DNA of 50,174 nucleotides, taken from Lachnospiraceae bacterium. GTDB lineage: Bacteria > Bacillota > Clostridia > Lachnospirales > Lachnospiraceae. The notes beneath the pieces were generated by a model, which was not told the origin of the DNA, did not search any database, and saw nothing but the letters and a program-made list of their open reading frames with translations. Every line of letters begins with the position of its first letter. The stretch's first letter is position 1. Location of the stretch: assembly GCA_021442455.1 (NCBI GenBank), contig JABUSY010000062.1:1-50174 (forward strand), in the 5' to 3' direction. Positions 41,321-50,174 of the stretch are shown one piece after another. The position numbers were made by a program, and so were the translations under genes.

Positions 41321-42630
41321 AGATGAATCTGAAGGGTAACGTAATTATATGTAAATTTTCGGATAATTTATTTTCCGAAAATGTTGGAAAGGAATTTTAA
41401 TCCACTGGAGAGAGATGAGATTGCAGGTATGCGAAGCTATCTCTGGATGAAGGCAGAAGAATTGAACTATTTGAGCGGGATAAAAGAACAGGCTAAAAGA
41501 ATTTAATTGATTGGTATAGTTATGTACTAGAAGAAGTAGCAGCATACTTGAGAATATTCTAGAGATAGGCGATATTTACGAGACTCAACATCATTGATAT
41601 TTGCATCGCACTAGTCTGGAAGGGTTGATTCTTTATGTTCAGAGAAATTGGCTAAATGATATGAGAAGATGCGGATATGGAGTCTTATAACCTGAAAAGA
41701 GAATTCGATGCACATCATTTGCTTTGGCAGAAGAGTGGGAGGAACAAGAAAAGCATTATGTTGTATACAGTGTATTGCCCCCGTCATTGATAATAATATT
41801 ATATAAACAAAGGTCTTTAGGGTAGTCCAGATTAATCGGGTCTATCGGTAGTATATTTTTTCTGTAGGACAAGGGGACATATATTGCTGATTTTGAAGCG
41901 GATTGGTATGGAGACTGTTGCTCTGAACTTTTTATCCGAAGTAAGGTGAATGGAAAAGGAGGTTCGATTCTTATTGGAATAGCCGAAAGATTACTGGAGA
42001 ACTGGAATTTTAATTTTGATATATGCCTATATTCAGGAGCTACTCGTCTTAAGTAGTGTCATCATAAATTTCAAAAGTCTGTATCAGAAGTTATATTGTA
42101 TATGGAACTGTTGTTGGTATATGGATATAAAACAGGGAAAATAATCCGGAGGAGTATATTATATGGTTGGTATCATCACATAAAAAATTATGATTGTATA
42201 TATATTTACAGAAATTAGGAATGTTAATAGAAAAAATGAGAGTATAATATGAAGTGTGTAAAGAAATTATGTTAGTTTTGTTGATGCTAATAGCAATTTG
42301 TGTTGTGATTGCTTTCAGTGAAAAAAATAAAAATACGACCGGATATATTCCAAAAAGTCAAATCTAAGAAATCTCATCAATGATGAAGATGGTACGATGA
42401 CAACAAAAAAGATCTTAAGATCTTTTGAATGAAAGCGGAGATAGGTAGTATAAAATAAACGAAAATATTACAAGATTGCAGTGTAAAGCATGGCGTGAGT
42501 AAAAGCTTGGAATAAAGATAGAAAAGAATATTAAAAATCTTGGGGGATATCCCATTATCCAGGCTTTTTCAGATATAGACGATGCAGCAGTGACGATTGC
42601 CGGTGTACAGTAAATTAACGGAAGATAAGA
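41321..42630 (+). other. Degenerate DNA before the prs terminator
   Basis: About 1.3 kb with no recognised gene. Protein-like runs in the + direction include SELFIRSKVNGKGGSILIGI (about 41,928) and, near 42,270, a hydrophobic leader-like run (LLMLIAICVVIAFSEKNK) that may be a decayed secreted protein. I cannot name either. Confidence 0.45.
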
Positions 42631-42635
42631 GAAAA

Positions 42636-42678
42636 ATAAATCAAAGAAAGCCCAAAACAGGGCCTTTCTTTGATTTAT
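42636..42678 (-). terminator. Strong terminator of the dnaD-dnaI-prs unit
   Basis: ATAAATCAAAGAAAG plus CCC (42636-42653) pairs with GGGCC plus TTTCTTTGATTTAT (42660-42678), a stem of about 18 pairs with one bulged base. On the minus strand it begins at the prs stop codon and is followed by a T-rich run. Confidence 0.88.
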
Positions 42679-43865
42679 CAGATTTTTTCGTGATTATGAT
42701 TTTTTTTAAGAATTTTCTGGATTTTTTCTGCCGGATCTAACAAGTTTGTAATGGATGCATCATGATTGAGTGTATCAATGATCAAAGCAATGTACTTGCT
42801 CATATCGCAGCTGATATAGTAAGGTTTTGCAAGGAGCTCAGGAGTTTGATATACCAGATTGGTGGTCATCAACTTTGTGAAATATCCCATTTTATATGCT
42901 TTATCAAATTTGTCAAGCCCATCGGTAAATAAACCAAATGTACAGCATATGTACAAATTGCGGGCTTTTTGTTTTTTCAGAAGATTAGCTATCTCGATTA
43001 TGCTGTCTCCGGAAGATATTATATCGTCAATGATGAGCATATCCTTATTGGCTACATTGGTTCCGAGAAATTCATGGGCTACAATAGGATTACGCCGCCC
43101 ATTAATGATGGTAGAATAATCTCGGCATTTGTAGAACATGCCCATATCGACGCCTAGATTATTTGCAATATAAATAGCCCGGCTCATGCCGCTCTCATTT
43201 GGGCTGATAATCATCAAATGGTCAGAATCGATCTTTATCTCAGGGGCGTTTCGAAGGATATTTTTGATAAACTGGTAAGCAGGCTGTATAGTCTCCAAAC
43301 CATTCAGAGGTATGGCATTTTGAACACGCGGATCGTGGGCGTCAAAGGTGATGATGGTCTCAACTCCCATACTGACCAATTCCTGTAGGGATAGGGCGCA
43401 GTCTAGAGATTCTCTTCCAGAACGCTTGTGCTGTCGGCTTTCATAGAGAAAAGGCATAATTACATTGACCCGGCGAGCTTTTCCGCCTGCAGCTGCGATT
43501 ATGCGCTTCAGATCTTGGAAATGGTCATCCGGGGACATATGGTTTTTATGTCCAAAAAGGGAGTAGGTGAGTGAATAATTGCAGACATCGACTAGAATAT
43601 AAAGATCATCACCGCGAACAGATTCATTAATACATCCCTTGGCTTCTCCAGATCCAAAACGTGGTACGCTGGACGGGATGATGTAGGAATCTCTTGTATA
43701 ACCGTCAAACATCAGGGTGGATTTGTGTTGGAAGTCCCGTTTCTGACGCCATTGAACCAGGTAGTTGTCTGCCTTCCGTCCCAATGGCATACAGCTTTCA
43801 AGGGGTATGATTCCAAGCCTACCTACAGGGAGTGTCTCAAAATAGTTTTCATTTGTCTGCGACAT
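42678..43865 (-). CDS. prs: Ribose-phosphate pyrophosphokinase (long form)
   Basis: Makes PRPP from ribose 5-phosphate and ATP for nucleotide, histidine and tryptophan synthesis. At 395 residues it is longer than the usual 310-320. The extra N-terminal stretch (to about residue 85) is a form I associate with Lachnospiraceae. The PRPP-binding loop MLIIDDIISSGDSIIE and the region VNVIMPFLYESRQHKRSGRE, equivalent to the flexible loop, are present, along with TFDAHDPRVQNAIP. Its start overlaps the end of the dnaI-like gene by 17 bases, with GGAGGAAAG inside that gene. It is the last gene before the terminator. Confidence 0.92.
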   Translation of the reverse strand: MSQTNENYFETLPVGRLGIIPLESCMPLGRKADNYLVQWRQKRDFQHKSTLMFDGYTRDSYIIPSSVPRFGSGEAKGCINESVRGDDLYILVDVCNYSLTYSLFGHKNHMSPDDHFQDLKRIIAAAGGKARRVNVIMPFLYESRQHKRSGRESLDCALSLQELVSMGVETIITFDAHDPRVQNAIPLNGLETIQPAYQFIKNILRNAPEIKIDSDHLMIISPNESGMSRAIYIANNLGVDMGMFYKCRDYSTIINGRRNPIVAHEFLGTNVANKDMLIIDDIISSGDSIIEIANLLKKQKARNLYICCTFGLFTDGLDKFDKAYKMGYFTKLMTTNLVYQTPELLAKPYYISCDMSKYIALIIDTLNHDASITNLLDPAEKIQKILKKNHNHEKI

Positions 43866-44856
43866 GGTTCTTTCCTCCTGATAATTGTTTTTGTATGCGA
43901 ATGTCGTTTCCGAATAGTAAAATCATTTTGTAGTGACTTAATATACGGGAAAAGGTCCGTTCTGAATAAGTTTCGGAAATTTTCGATAGCGACAGATTTG
44001 TAGAGATAATCGTCGATTTTTTTTGCAGAATTCTTTCATTGATACATAGAAAAAGCTGAGAAGAGACGAAACTATTAGTTAGTTCCGTGCCAAGATCATC
44101 AATGATCAACAAATCACAGTTAAAAAGATGATGATGAGCTTCACGGGTTTCGGCGTTGGTAAAAAACTTATTTTGTTCTAGCAAATTGAAGAGATTAAAG
44201 GCAGTAAGATAGAGGACACTGTATCCTCGTTCTATCAATTCTTTGGAAATGCAATGGGACAAAAAGGTTTTTCCCACGCCGGTATCACCATAAAAACAGA
44301 GATTTTCAAAGGAATTCACAAATCTTTTCACGAATTCTTCGGCATGTTTCAAGGCAAGAGCGGCCGTTTGACGGGAAGACAGACCGCTGTCATCATTCAC
44401 AATATCCTCAGAATAATACAACAGTGAAAAATTTCGAAAATTTTCTTTCTCAAGTACCTCTCTGAGATTGGACTGGGAATATAAAAGTGCCACTTCTGCG
44501 CGTCGGAAGCAGATACATTTTTTCCCATGAATAAATCCGGTATCTTGACAGAGGGAACAGTCATAGTGAAGTTCCAGGAAATTCTCCGGTAATCCATGGG
44601 AGAGCAAAAGTATTTTTCGCTCCTCAGAAAGTTCTTTCAAAGCGGCGGGTAGATCAAAGTCTTGTTCATAATTCTTGTTGAACAGGATACGTGCTTTCTT
44701 AAGGCTGAGAGAAGCAACCTCGTTATCTATTTCAGAAAGACGGGGAATCATTTGTTGAGTGTTCGCAATGCGCCGATCCTGTTCCTTCCTGTTGCGAAGT
44801 TGTCTTTCATTATAGAGACACAGAAGCATGTCGTATTGGGAATTTGTTAGTGGCAT
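43849..44856 (-). CDS. Replicative helicase loader, DnaI/DnaC family
   Basis: An AAA+ ATPase that loads the replicative helicase. The 335-residue product has a coiled N-terminal part, a cysteine cluster (CSLC near 100-103 and CIC near 114-116) as in the zinc-containing N-domain of DnaI, then Walker A GDTGVGKTF (190-198) and Walker B LLIIDDLGTE, with an arginine-finger region SERTFSRIL. I chose ATG 44856 because GAAGGGAG precedes it at good spacing; an in-frame GTG at 44862 overlaps that site. It lies between the DnaD-like gene and prs on the same strand. Confidence 0.9.
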   Translation of the reverse strand: MPLTNSQYDMLLCLYNERQLRNRKEQDRRIANTQQMIPRLSEIDNEVASLSLKKARILFNKNYEQDFDLPAALKELSEERKILLLSHGLPENFLELHYDCSLCQDTGFIHGKKCICFRRAEVALLYSQSNLREVLEKENFRNFSLLYYSEDIVNDDSGLSSRQTAALALKHAEEFVKRFVNSFENLCFYGDTGVGKTFLSHCISKELIERGYSVLYLTAFNLFNLLEQNKFFTNAETREAHHHLFNCDLLIIDDLGTELTNSFVSSQLFLCINERILQKKSTIISTNLSLSKISETYSERTFSRILSHYKMILLFGNDIRIQKQLSGGKNHVADK

Positions 44857-44882
44857 TGTCACTCCCTTCGTACTGCTGATTA

Positions 44883-46049
44883 TTAATCCATCAGTTGTTT
44901 TTTATGTAATTCTTTTTCCAGCTGCTTGTAATCGTAATCCCTTTGGTGAAAATTATTAAACCGGTTCGATGCGACAGGATTGGCTGTAGATGATGTGGTT
45001 GAGGTCTTTTGGTGTTGGTTGGCTTTGTGTTTGTTATCCAAAGATTGGATATCTTCTAGTATCTGAACACCCTGTTTTTTCCAACTGGACAGAATACCTT
45101 CTGCGTATTGGAAGCTGGGGTGTCCAGTCTGGGTAACCGTGCGTGAACAGGCCTCGTTAATGATATTCATGGAAAACCCATATTCCTTCAACCAACGTTC
45201 CATACATTCTGTTTCTGCAGGAACTGGATTGCGGTTTCGAATGCCAAAGGCCTTTAAGATTGCGTAATAATGTTTGTTCCAAGTATTCGTGTGAGATTTT
45301 GCCATCTTAACGGTCTGGATGCCGTTCTGATGCCATTCCAGGCCAACTTTTTCTATGTAGTGGAGACTTGTACTTCCTTTGGAAACACAGTATTCTATCA
45401 AATATTCCAGCAAATCCATAGGAAAATGCAAAACATCATAAAAATAAAGTATTCTACTGATATCTGTGGAGTTTAAAGTACGGCCCATGTACTGTTCAGC
45501 CAGAAAAAGCAGCTGTCGTATTTCATCATTTTCTTTCTGCAGTTTTCGGACTCGTCTGTTGGAGAGGCGTGCTGTCTGGAGAGATTGAGAAAACTTTTCG
45601 GTTGGCATAGCTTCCTCGTGAGAGAGAGCATCTTCCGTCTTTGTGGGTATATCTGACATTTCCGTAGAATGCGTTTCGAAAGGCACAAGGCTTCCGGATG
45701 ATGATGGGGTTGTTCCGGTAGCTGCATTGTCCGTGAACTTCGATGCTTTCGCAGAAGAAACAGAGAGAAAACGGATTCCATTAAGATTCATGCCGTCAAA
45801 GGAAAGGGCCAACAATCCGGCTTTTTCCCAGTAAAGTAGAGCTCTCAAAATGTCTTTTTCTGTGCAAGAAAAAATATCTGCAAGAGAGGAGAGAGTTAGA
45901 TGAACATTCGGTTTATACGTCATCATCAGTAGATAAAGATATATTTTTACAAATTCCCCATTGGCCTGTGGCATATAAGTCTCCACAAATTCGTTTGGTA
46001 TGACGGAGACGCATGATAGAAAATTATCCTGAATGGATATAAAACTCAT
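44883..46049 (-). CDS. DnaD/DnaB-type primosome protein
   Basis: A 388-residue protein with an N-terminal winged-helix part (about 1-100) and two DnaD-like helical C-terminal domains. The segment after residue 165 has QYMGRTLNSTDISRILYFYD, the second has AFGIRNRNPVPAETECMERW, and the tail is RFNNFHQRDYDYKQLEKEL, typical of Clostridia members. These proteins help load the helicase with the DnaI-type ATPase encoded next (family knowledge). The start at ATG 46049 follows AGAGGA. A Ser/Thr-rich low-complexity linker (about 103-150) joins the domains. dnaI begins 26 bases on. Confidence 0.88.
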   Translation of the reverse strand: MSFISIQDNFLSCVSVIPNEFVETYMPQANGEFVKIYLYLLMMTYKPNVHLTLSSLADIFSCTEKDILRALLYWEKAGLLALSFDGMNLNGIRFLSVSSAKASKFTDNAATGTTPSSSGSLVPFETHSTEMSDIPTKTEDALSHEEAMPTEKFSQSLQTARLSNRRVRKLQKENDEIRQLLFLAEQYMGRTLNSTDISRILYFYDVLHFPMDLLEYLIEYCVSKGSTSLHYIEKVGLEWHQNGIQTVKMAKSHTNTWNKHYYAILKAFGIRNRNPVPAETECMERWLKEYGFSMNIINEACSRTVTQTGHPSFQYAEGILSSWKKQGVQILEDIQSLDNKHKANQHQKTSTTSSTANPVASNRFNNFHQRDYDYKQLEKELHKKQLMD

Positions 46050-46402
46050 AAAAACATCCTCTTTTCAATCTGTGTTGCATCTTCTTACAGTGCGACATGG
46101 CCGTTCTGTATGAATGCGTATATTGTACTTCTTTCGGTAGAAATTCCACTATAAGTAGTATAGCACAGTATTTTGAGAAAGAGAATAGCCATTTTTTGAA
46201 GAACATTTTAAAGGGTAGTATGTGTAAAATGTGGAAGGAAATTAATCTGTTGATTCTTATCGAAAAATAATGTCGTAGAAGTCCGTATATTACAGATTTT
46301 TAACATAATTTGTAATAGAACTATTGTAAATTAGTTTTACACAAAAAATCACATGCTTATTCGTTTTTATTTTGGCGTAAACATGTGGATAGTGTGTATA
46401 AT
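46050..46402. other. Intergenic region between dnaD-like gene and murC
   Basis: Holds the candidate dnaD promoter at 46157-46162. Otherwise AT-rich, with no gene or clear terminator for murC. CATGTGGATAGTGTG at about 46,382 resembles a DnaA box but has a mismatch. Confidence 0.5.
46157..46162 (-). promoter_or_regulatory. Extended -10 promoter for dnaD-dnaI-prs
   Basis: On the minus strand, TGCTATACT contains TATACT with a TG one base ahead (extended -10). The -35 region is weak. It lies about 110 bases before the dnaD-like start. Confidence 0.5.
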
Positions 46403-47782
46403 TTATTTTCCGAGCAGTGTTTCCCCGATTTTTACAACGTCTCCTGCTCCCATAGTTATCAACAAATCTCCAGGGGAACAATTTTTTAATAAGAAATTTT
46501 CAATTGTGGCAAAGATCGGGAAATAATAACATTCTGTACCAGCTTCCTGTATTTTTGACTGAAGATCAGCAGAAGTAATGCCGATGGTATTTTTTTCACG
46601 TGCCGCGTAAATGTTTGTCAGTATAACTTTGTCGGCCAGTGTTAGTGCCTCTACGAATTCCGGAAGCAGCGCCTTTGTCCGGGTGTAAGTATGGGGCTGG
46701 AACACGCACCAGATAGTTTTGTGCGGATAATTCCGGGCGGCGTTCAGAGTGGCCTTGATCTCTGTCGGGTGATGAGCATAATCGTCTATTACTGTTACGT
46801 CACCGACCTTTCCTTTATATTGGAAGCGTCGATTGGTTCCATAAAATGAAGAAAAGCCTTTTTGTATCAATTTAGGAGTGATGCCGAGCCGGGATGCCAG
46901 GGCGATAGCAGCTAGTGCATTGGATACGTTGTGTATACCTGGAATGTGCAGGGAAAACTTTCCTATTGACTCCCCATGGCAGAGTGTAATAAAAGAGGGA
47001 TGACCGAATTCATTATACTCAATGCCGTAGGATGTAAAGTCCGCTTCTGAATTCAGTGAATAAGTAATCACCTGACAGGAAAGTTCATTGCTGATAGTTT
47101 CGTAGCAAGGGGTGTCGGCGTTAATGATAAGAGTTCCGTCGTTTGGCAGAAGTTCGGAAAATTTTCGGAAAGAGTAGCGAATATTTTCGATATTCTTAAA
47201 AAAATCCAAATGATCAGCATCAATATTCAGAATTAAACTGATTTTAGGAGATAAACTCAGAAAACTATCAGTATATTCACAGGCTTCTGTGATAAATGTC
47301 TTAGACTGTCCTATTCTAATATTGCCTCCTATTGATGGAAGAATACCTCCCACTGATATGGTAGGATCATAGCCTGCTTCCAACAAGATGTGTGAGGCCA
47401 TGGATGTGGTTGTTGTTTTACCGTGGCTGCCGGATACAGCAATTGATATTTGATAATTTTTCATAATCTGTCCGAGCAGTTGAGCGCGGGTTAACATGGG
47501 AAGGCCCTTTTCCACTGCGCATGTAAATTCAGGGTTATCGGGGTGAATAGCTGCGCTATAAACGACCACATCAATATTATCAATAATATTGGTGGCAGAC
47601 TGCCCATAGATAATGTGAGCACCTAAATCAGCCAAACGGCGAGGGAGATTGTTTTCTTTGACATCTGAGCCGCTGATGATAAAGCCTTTTTCCATAAGGA
47701 TCTCAGCCAAACCGCTCATGCTGATGCCGCCGATTCCGATGAAATGAATATGTATGGGTTTTTCAAAATTAATGATATACAT
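46403..47782 (-). CDS. murC: UDP-N-acetylmuramate--L-alanine ligase
   Basis: Adds L-alanine to UDP-MurNAc, the first amino acid of the peptidoglycan stem peptide, using ATP. The 459-residue product starts MYIINFEKPIHIHFIGIGGI. The N-terminal UDP-binding loop GIGGISMSG is followed by the ATP loop GSHGKTTTT (118-126), then DADHLDFF and DDYAHHPTEI, all standard for Mur ligases. I chose the start at 47782 by family similarity. The frame is open to 47854, and an ATG at 47797 is also possible, but no site has a strong Shine-Dalgarno. It is transcribed away from the wall-remodelling gene at 49356. Confidence 0.95.
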   Translation of the reverse strand: MYIINFEKPIHIHFIGIGGISMSGLAEILMEKGFIISGSDVKENNLPRRLADLGAHIIYGQSATNIIDNIDVVVYSAAIHPDNPEFTCAVEKGLPMLTRAQLLGQIMKNYQISIAVSGSHGKTTTTSMASHILLEAGYDPTISVGGILPSIGGNIRIGQSKTFITEACEYTDSFLSLSPKISLILNIDADHLDFFKNIENIRYSFRKFSELLPNDGTLIINADTPCYETISNELSCQVITYSLNSEADFTSYGIEYNEFGHPSFITLCHGESIGKFSLHIPGIHNVSNALAAIALASRLGITPKLIQKGFSSFYGTNRRFQYKGKVGDVTVIDDYAHHPTEIKATLNAARNYPHKTIWCVFQPHTYTRTKALLPEFVEALTLADKVILTNIYAAREKNTIGITSADLQSKIQEAGTECYYFPIFATIENFLLKNCSPGDLLITMGAGDVVKIGETLLGK

Positions 47783-47854
47783 GTTTCCATTCTTCATCCT
47801 TTTATAAAATTTTGTGAGAGTATTCTCGAAATCAATTATAGTATTTTCCGTCAT

Positions 47855-49136
47855 AAATGTAAATCTGGAAAATTATTGAATTGTAATTCGGGATGCTTTA
47901 AGTGGAAAGCTAAGCTAAAAGAAAAAAACTAACGAAAAACGGTGCAACATTACATTATATTTATTGTAGATTTTTCTGATTTACTGTGACGAAATTTAAC
48001 CATATAATTGTTATGTTGTTGATAAGTGGGAAAAGGCAGCAAGCTCGAAATTTTTATTTCGCAGGTAACAAAATTAGATGCGACATGACATTTTGTAGAA
48101 TTTGGATTGCAATGTGAACAAAGGCACACTCCTGATTCTTGATAAAAATACAAGCAGTGACTGTTATACTGAAACAACTAACGCGATCTTTCTGAATATG
48201 GAATATATGGACATCTATAATCCAAATTATGTACTGATCTTGTTTTGGTGACCGTATATGGATGAATTACGAGATCAGGTTTGGTTAGCACAAAGCTAAC
48301 AGGAGAGGTGTCACTATTGCATATATATCGGTTCATGAAGAGAATAGTCGCTTTAAGGTCATTGTAAGTGATGAAAGACTATGGAAGAATTGCAAAGTTT
48401 GAGGAGCATTCGGAGATAAAAATATGAGCAGGGAGTGTCTGAAAATATCGAAGAAGCTATTTTAGGAAAACTGTATAATTTTTGAAGAAGGTATTGACAT
48501 CATATTTGCGCTTGAACGGATTATAACGAAAGAATACGGTGTTTTCTAAATTGATTTTGAACTGTAAGCGGGAAGATTTTTGTTATCTTCAGGAGCTTAG
48601 TGCACTGATGTCGGACAGCGATATTTTCGAAAGGAGCTGATGTGATCGATTTATTAGGTAGTGAACACGTGCACTTCTTTGCAAAGCAGAAGTGGTTTGT
48701 TTGTCAAAACTACGTTTGCAATGTTGAGGCTGGAGTCGTACGAGGCTTGTAATGTAAAATGAGAGATTGTAGTGGAGCGGAAGAACATTTTATGACGCCA
48801 CTGCAAAAACGGACAGTGAGAAGTGAAGATGAAGGAAAGAGGACGGAACAGCAGTAAGACAAGCGGAAAAACAGGGTGACTATGGAAGAAAGGAAAGGAA
48901 TAATCGAAAGCAAAGGGAAAAGCGAAAATGCAGAAGAAAAAACTTTTGAATCATTTTTTGTTGGAAAGAGAGGTAAGGTTGTCTAGCACCTTGGTGAGAA
49001 GTAGATGAAAACAAATGTTCCTGGCCATGGAGTAAGAACGACAGATCTAACGTGTGAGTTTTGGAACAAGTGAATAAGTAAACATGTATCTATAAAAAAA
49101 TTGTTTTTTTGACGTAAAAGTAGGTGAAGTATATAG
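47855..49136. other. Degenerate DNA between murC and the coiled-coil gene
   Basis: About 1.3 kb, no gene recognised. Broken + strand runs such as SRECLKISKKLF and ALERIITKEYGVF (48,430-48,550), then DLLGSEHVHFFAKQKWFVC (about 48,645-48,700), look like former protein. The stretch ends in a good terminator (49137-49164), which supports a former + strand gene here. Confidence 0.5.
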
Positions 49137-49164
49137 AAATTTGTTCTATGTGAACAAATTTTTT
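49137..49164 (+). terminator. Intrinsic terminator with no intact upstream gene
   Basis: AAATTTGTTC (49137-49146) pairs perfectly with GAACAAATTT (49152-49161), five-base loop, T run to 49164. The symmetry would also allow weak function on the other strand. Confidence 0.75.
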
Positions 49165-49248
49165 GGCTGATAATAAAAATTAAGCTATGTTTTGTATAAA
49201 ATTAATTCAAAAGCGATACAAAAAAATACTTTTTTTTTTTTGATTCTG

Positions 49249-49257
49249 TGATATAAT
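49249..49257 (+). promoter_or_regulatory. Extended -10 promoter of the coiled-coil gene
   Basis: TGA directly before a perfect TATAAT (49252-49257); the -35 region is a long T run preceded by A's. It lies about 100 bases before ATG 49356. Confidence 0.6.
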
Positions 49258-49355
49258 CAAAACACAGTGAACAGAGTTTTTATTTAGAGACTTTGTTGCA
49301 GATCTTTTTTGGAAGTAAAGAACCAGGGAAAACGAAAAGGAAGATGAGGTAAAAA

Positions 49356-50174
49356 ATGGAAAAAAGGAAAAAGAGAAAGAGAAAAAGATTTTATGGGTTT
49401 TTGGCCGCATTCCTAGTCGTGACAAATGTCTTGTCTTGCTATGGTGAAACTACTCAGAAACAAATTGGAGAGAAACGACAGGAAAAGCAGCACACGGAAG
49501 CTGAATTACAGACAACAAAAGCGAGAATTGAGGTACTGGAGTCTAAAAAAAGTGAAGCGGAAGCATATTTGTCAGAGCTAAAGCAACAGTTGTCTGATTT
49601 GACATTAAGTTTTCAACAATTCCAGCAGGATTACAATGATAAGCAGTCTCAGTTGAAAGAAGAGCAGGTTAAGCTAGAAGAAGCAACGATCAAGGAAAAA
49701 AAACAGTACGAAGATATGAAGTTCCGTATTCAGTATATGTACGAGCATTGCAGCAGTACAGGTGCTCTGGAAGCGCTGTTTTCGGCAAAAAGTTTTGTGG
49801 ATTTTTTGAATCGGGCAGCCACGATGTCCTCGCTCAATAAGTACGACCGGGAAATGTACGCTGCTTATAAAAAGACTATGCAAGAGATAGAAGAGCAGGT
49901 GGAAAAGGTAAGGAACGCGAAGGAAGAAATCCGCAAATTGCAGAAAGAAAGTGCGAAAAAACAGGAGCAGGTACAAAACCTTTATGAAACTACATATAAT
50001 ACTATGCGAAATTATATAGAAGACTTGAAAGGAGCGAAAGGCGAACAAGCCAGTTTGGTAGCACAAATACAGCAACAGGAGGATACTTTAAATCGGCTTT
50101 TGATTCAGGCAAAAGAAGAAGAAGTAGAAGCTCAGCAGGAGGTACAGGCCAAAGAAGAAGTAGAAGCTCAGCAG
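49356..50174 (+). CDS. Coiled-coil secreted protein, PcsB/EnvC-like (runs off the window)
   Basis: The first 273 codons of a longer gene. A basic N-terminus (KRKKRKRKRFYG) and hydrophobic segment (FLAAFLVVTNVLSC) form a signal peptide. Long heptad-rich coiled coils follow (about residues 30-110 and 155-240), separated by a small helical part with FRIQYMYEHCSSTGALEALF and SAKSFVDFLNRA. That piece is characteristic of the PcsB/EnvC/CwlO type, which activate or carry a C-terminal peptidoglycan hydrolase domain (M23 or NlpC/P60) beyond this window. The end starts a Glu/Gln/Ala repeat (KEEEVEAQQEVQAKEEVEAQ). The start follows AGATGAGGT. It is intact as far as visible. Confidence 0.85.
   Translation, partial: MEKRKKRKRKRFYGFLAAFLVVTNVLSCYGETTQKQIGEKRQEKQHTEAELQTTKARIEVLESKKSEAEAYLSELKQQLSDLTLSFQQFQQDYNDKQSQLKEEQVKLEEATIKEKKQYEDMKFRIQYMYEHCSSTGALEALFSAKSFVDFLNRAATMSSLNKYDREMYAAYKKTMQEIEEQVEKVRNAKEEIRKLQKESAKKQEQVQNLYETTYNTMRNYIEDLKGAKGEQASLVAQIQQQEDTLNRLLIQAKEEEVEAQQEVQAKEEVEAQQ

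Noticed and set aside
46380-46396. DnaA box and possible origin near the dnaD/dnaI genes
   Set aside because: A single site with one mismatch and no cluster or AT-rich unwinding element that differs from the AT-rich background.
2200-49136. Sequencing or assembly errors as the cause of the frameshifts
   Set aside because: rpoB-rpoC and all other core genes are open without a single internal break, and the relics also carry many substitutions in conserved residues, not only indels.
1-50174. CRISPR array, tRNA or rRNA genes, integrase or intact transposase
   Set aside because: No evenly spaced direct repeats, no tRNA-like T-arm sequences or rRNA signatures, and no recombinase motifs were seen on reading both strands.

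Overview
The window looks like part of the chromosome of a low-GC Firmicute of the Lachnospiraceae type. The evidence is protein-level resemblance (by eye, no search run) of GreA, RpoB, RpoC, MurC, the long Prs and the LysS architecture to that family, plus the standard rpmG-secE-nusG-rplKA-rplJL-rpoBC order. About 22 kb (roughly 44%) is intact coding sequence. The remaining 56% is AT-richer DNA with stops in all frames, and much of it still reads as wrecked genes. Intact genes are open over long distances (rpoB-rpoC for 7.5 kb) with normal TAA/TAG/TGA stops, so the decay is not poor sequence or an altered code. The picture is a genome in mid-reduction: core information-processing and wall/lysine genes are kept, while transport, regulation and accessory functions are lost but not yet deleted.

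Layout. 1-2200: greA-lysS, followed by a decayed tRNA-binding domain that was once the LysS C-terminus. 2.6-9.3 kb: decayed oppA-oppC-oppD-oppF peptide importer (+), decayed two-component system (-), then an intact MFS transporter (9268-10548). 10.7-15.6 kb: a 5 kb stretch with no gene I recognise. 15.8-18.1 kb: two decayed tandem ABC exporter half-transporters. 18.1-19.6 kb: unrecognised decay. 19.58-31.87 kb: the intact transcription/translation cluster rpmG, secE, nusG, rplK, rplA, (terminator, promoter, L10 leader), rplJ, rplL, (terminator), rpoB, rpoC. RpoC appears to have lost its acidic tail by frameshift. 31.9-34.3 kb: decay where many relatives carry rpsL-rpsG-fusA. 34.27-35.39 kb: an intact cell-surface polysaccharide deacetylase. 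35.4-37.0 kb: decayed typA/bipA (-).

37.93-39.89 kb: a lysine riboswitch-like leader, dapA, dapB and a terminator (diaminopimelate/lysine pathway, needed for peptidoglycan). 40.4-41.3 kb: decayed zinc alcohol dehydrogenase. 42.6-46.05 kb (-): dnaD-like primosome gene, dnaI-like helicase loader and prs, closed by a strong terminator. 46.4-47.8 kb (-): murC. 49.36 kb to the end: start of a coiled-coil, PcsB/EnvC-like wall hydrolase or regulator that runs off the window.

What survives is coherent: RNA polymerase, ribosomal proteins, Sec translocation, tRNA charging, replication loading, PRPP synthesis, and peptidoglycan precursor and remodelling functions. What has decayed is peptide import, efflux, signalling, a ribosome-associated stress GTPase and a dehydrogenase. 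This is what one expects for a host-restricted or symbiotic lineage (inference). I saw no tRNA, rRNA, CRISPR array, intact transposase or prophage genes. All identifications are from reading translations by eye; no database search was run.
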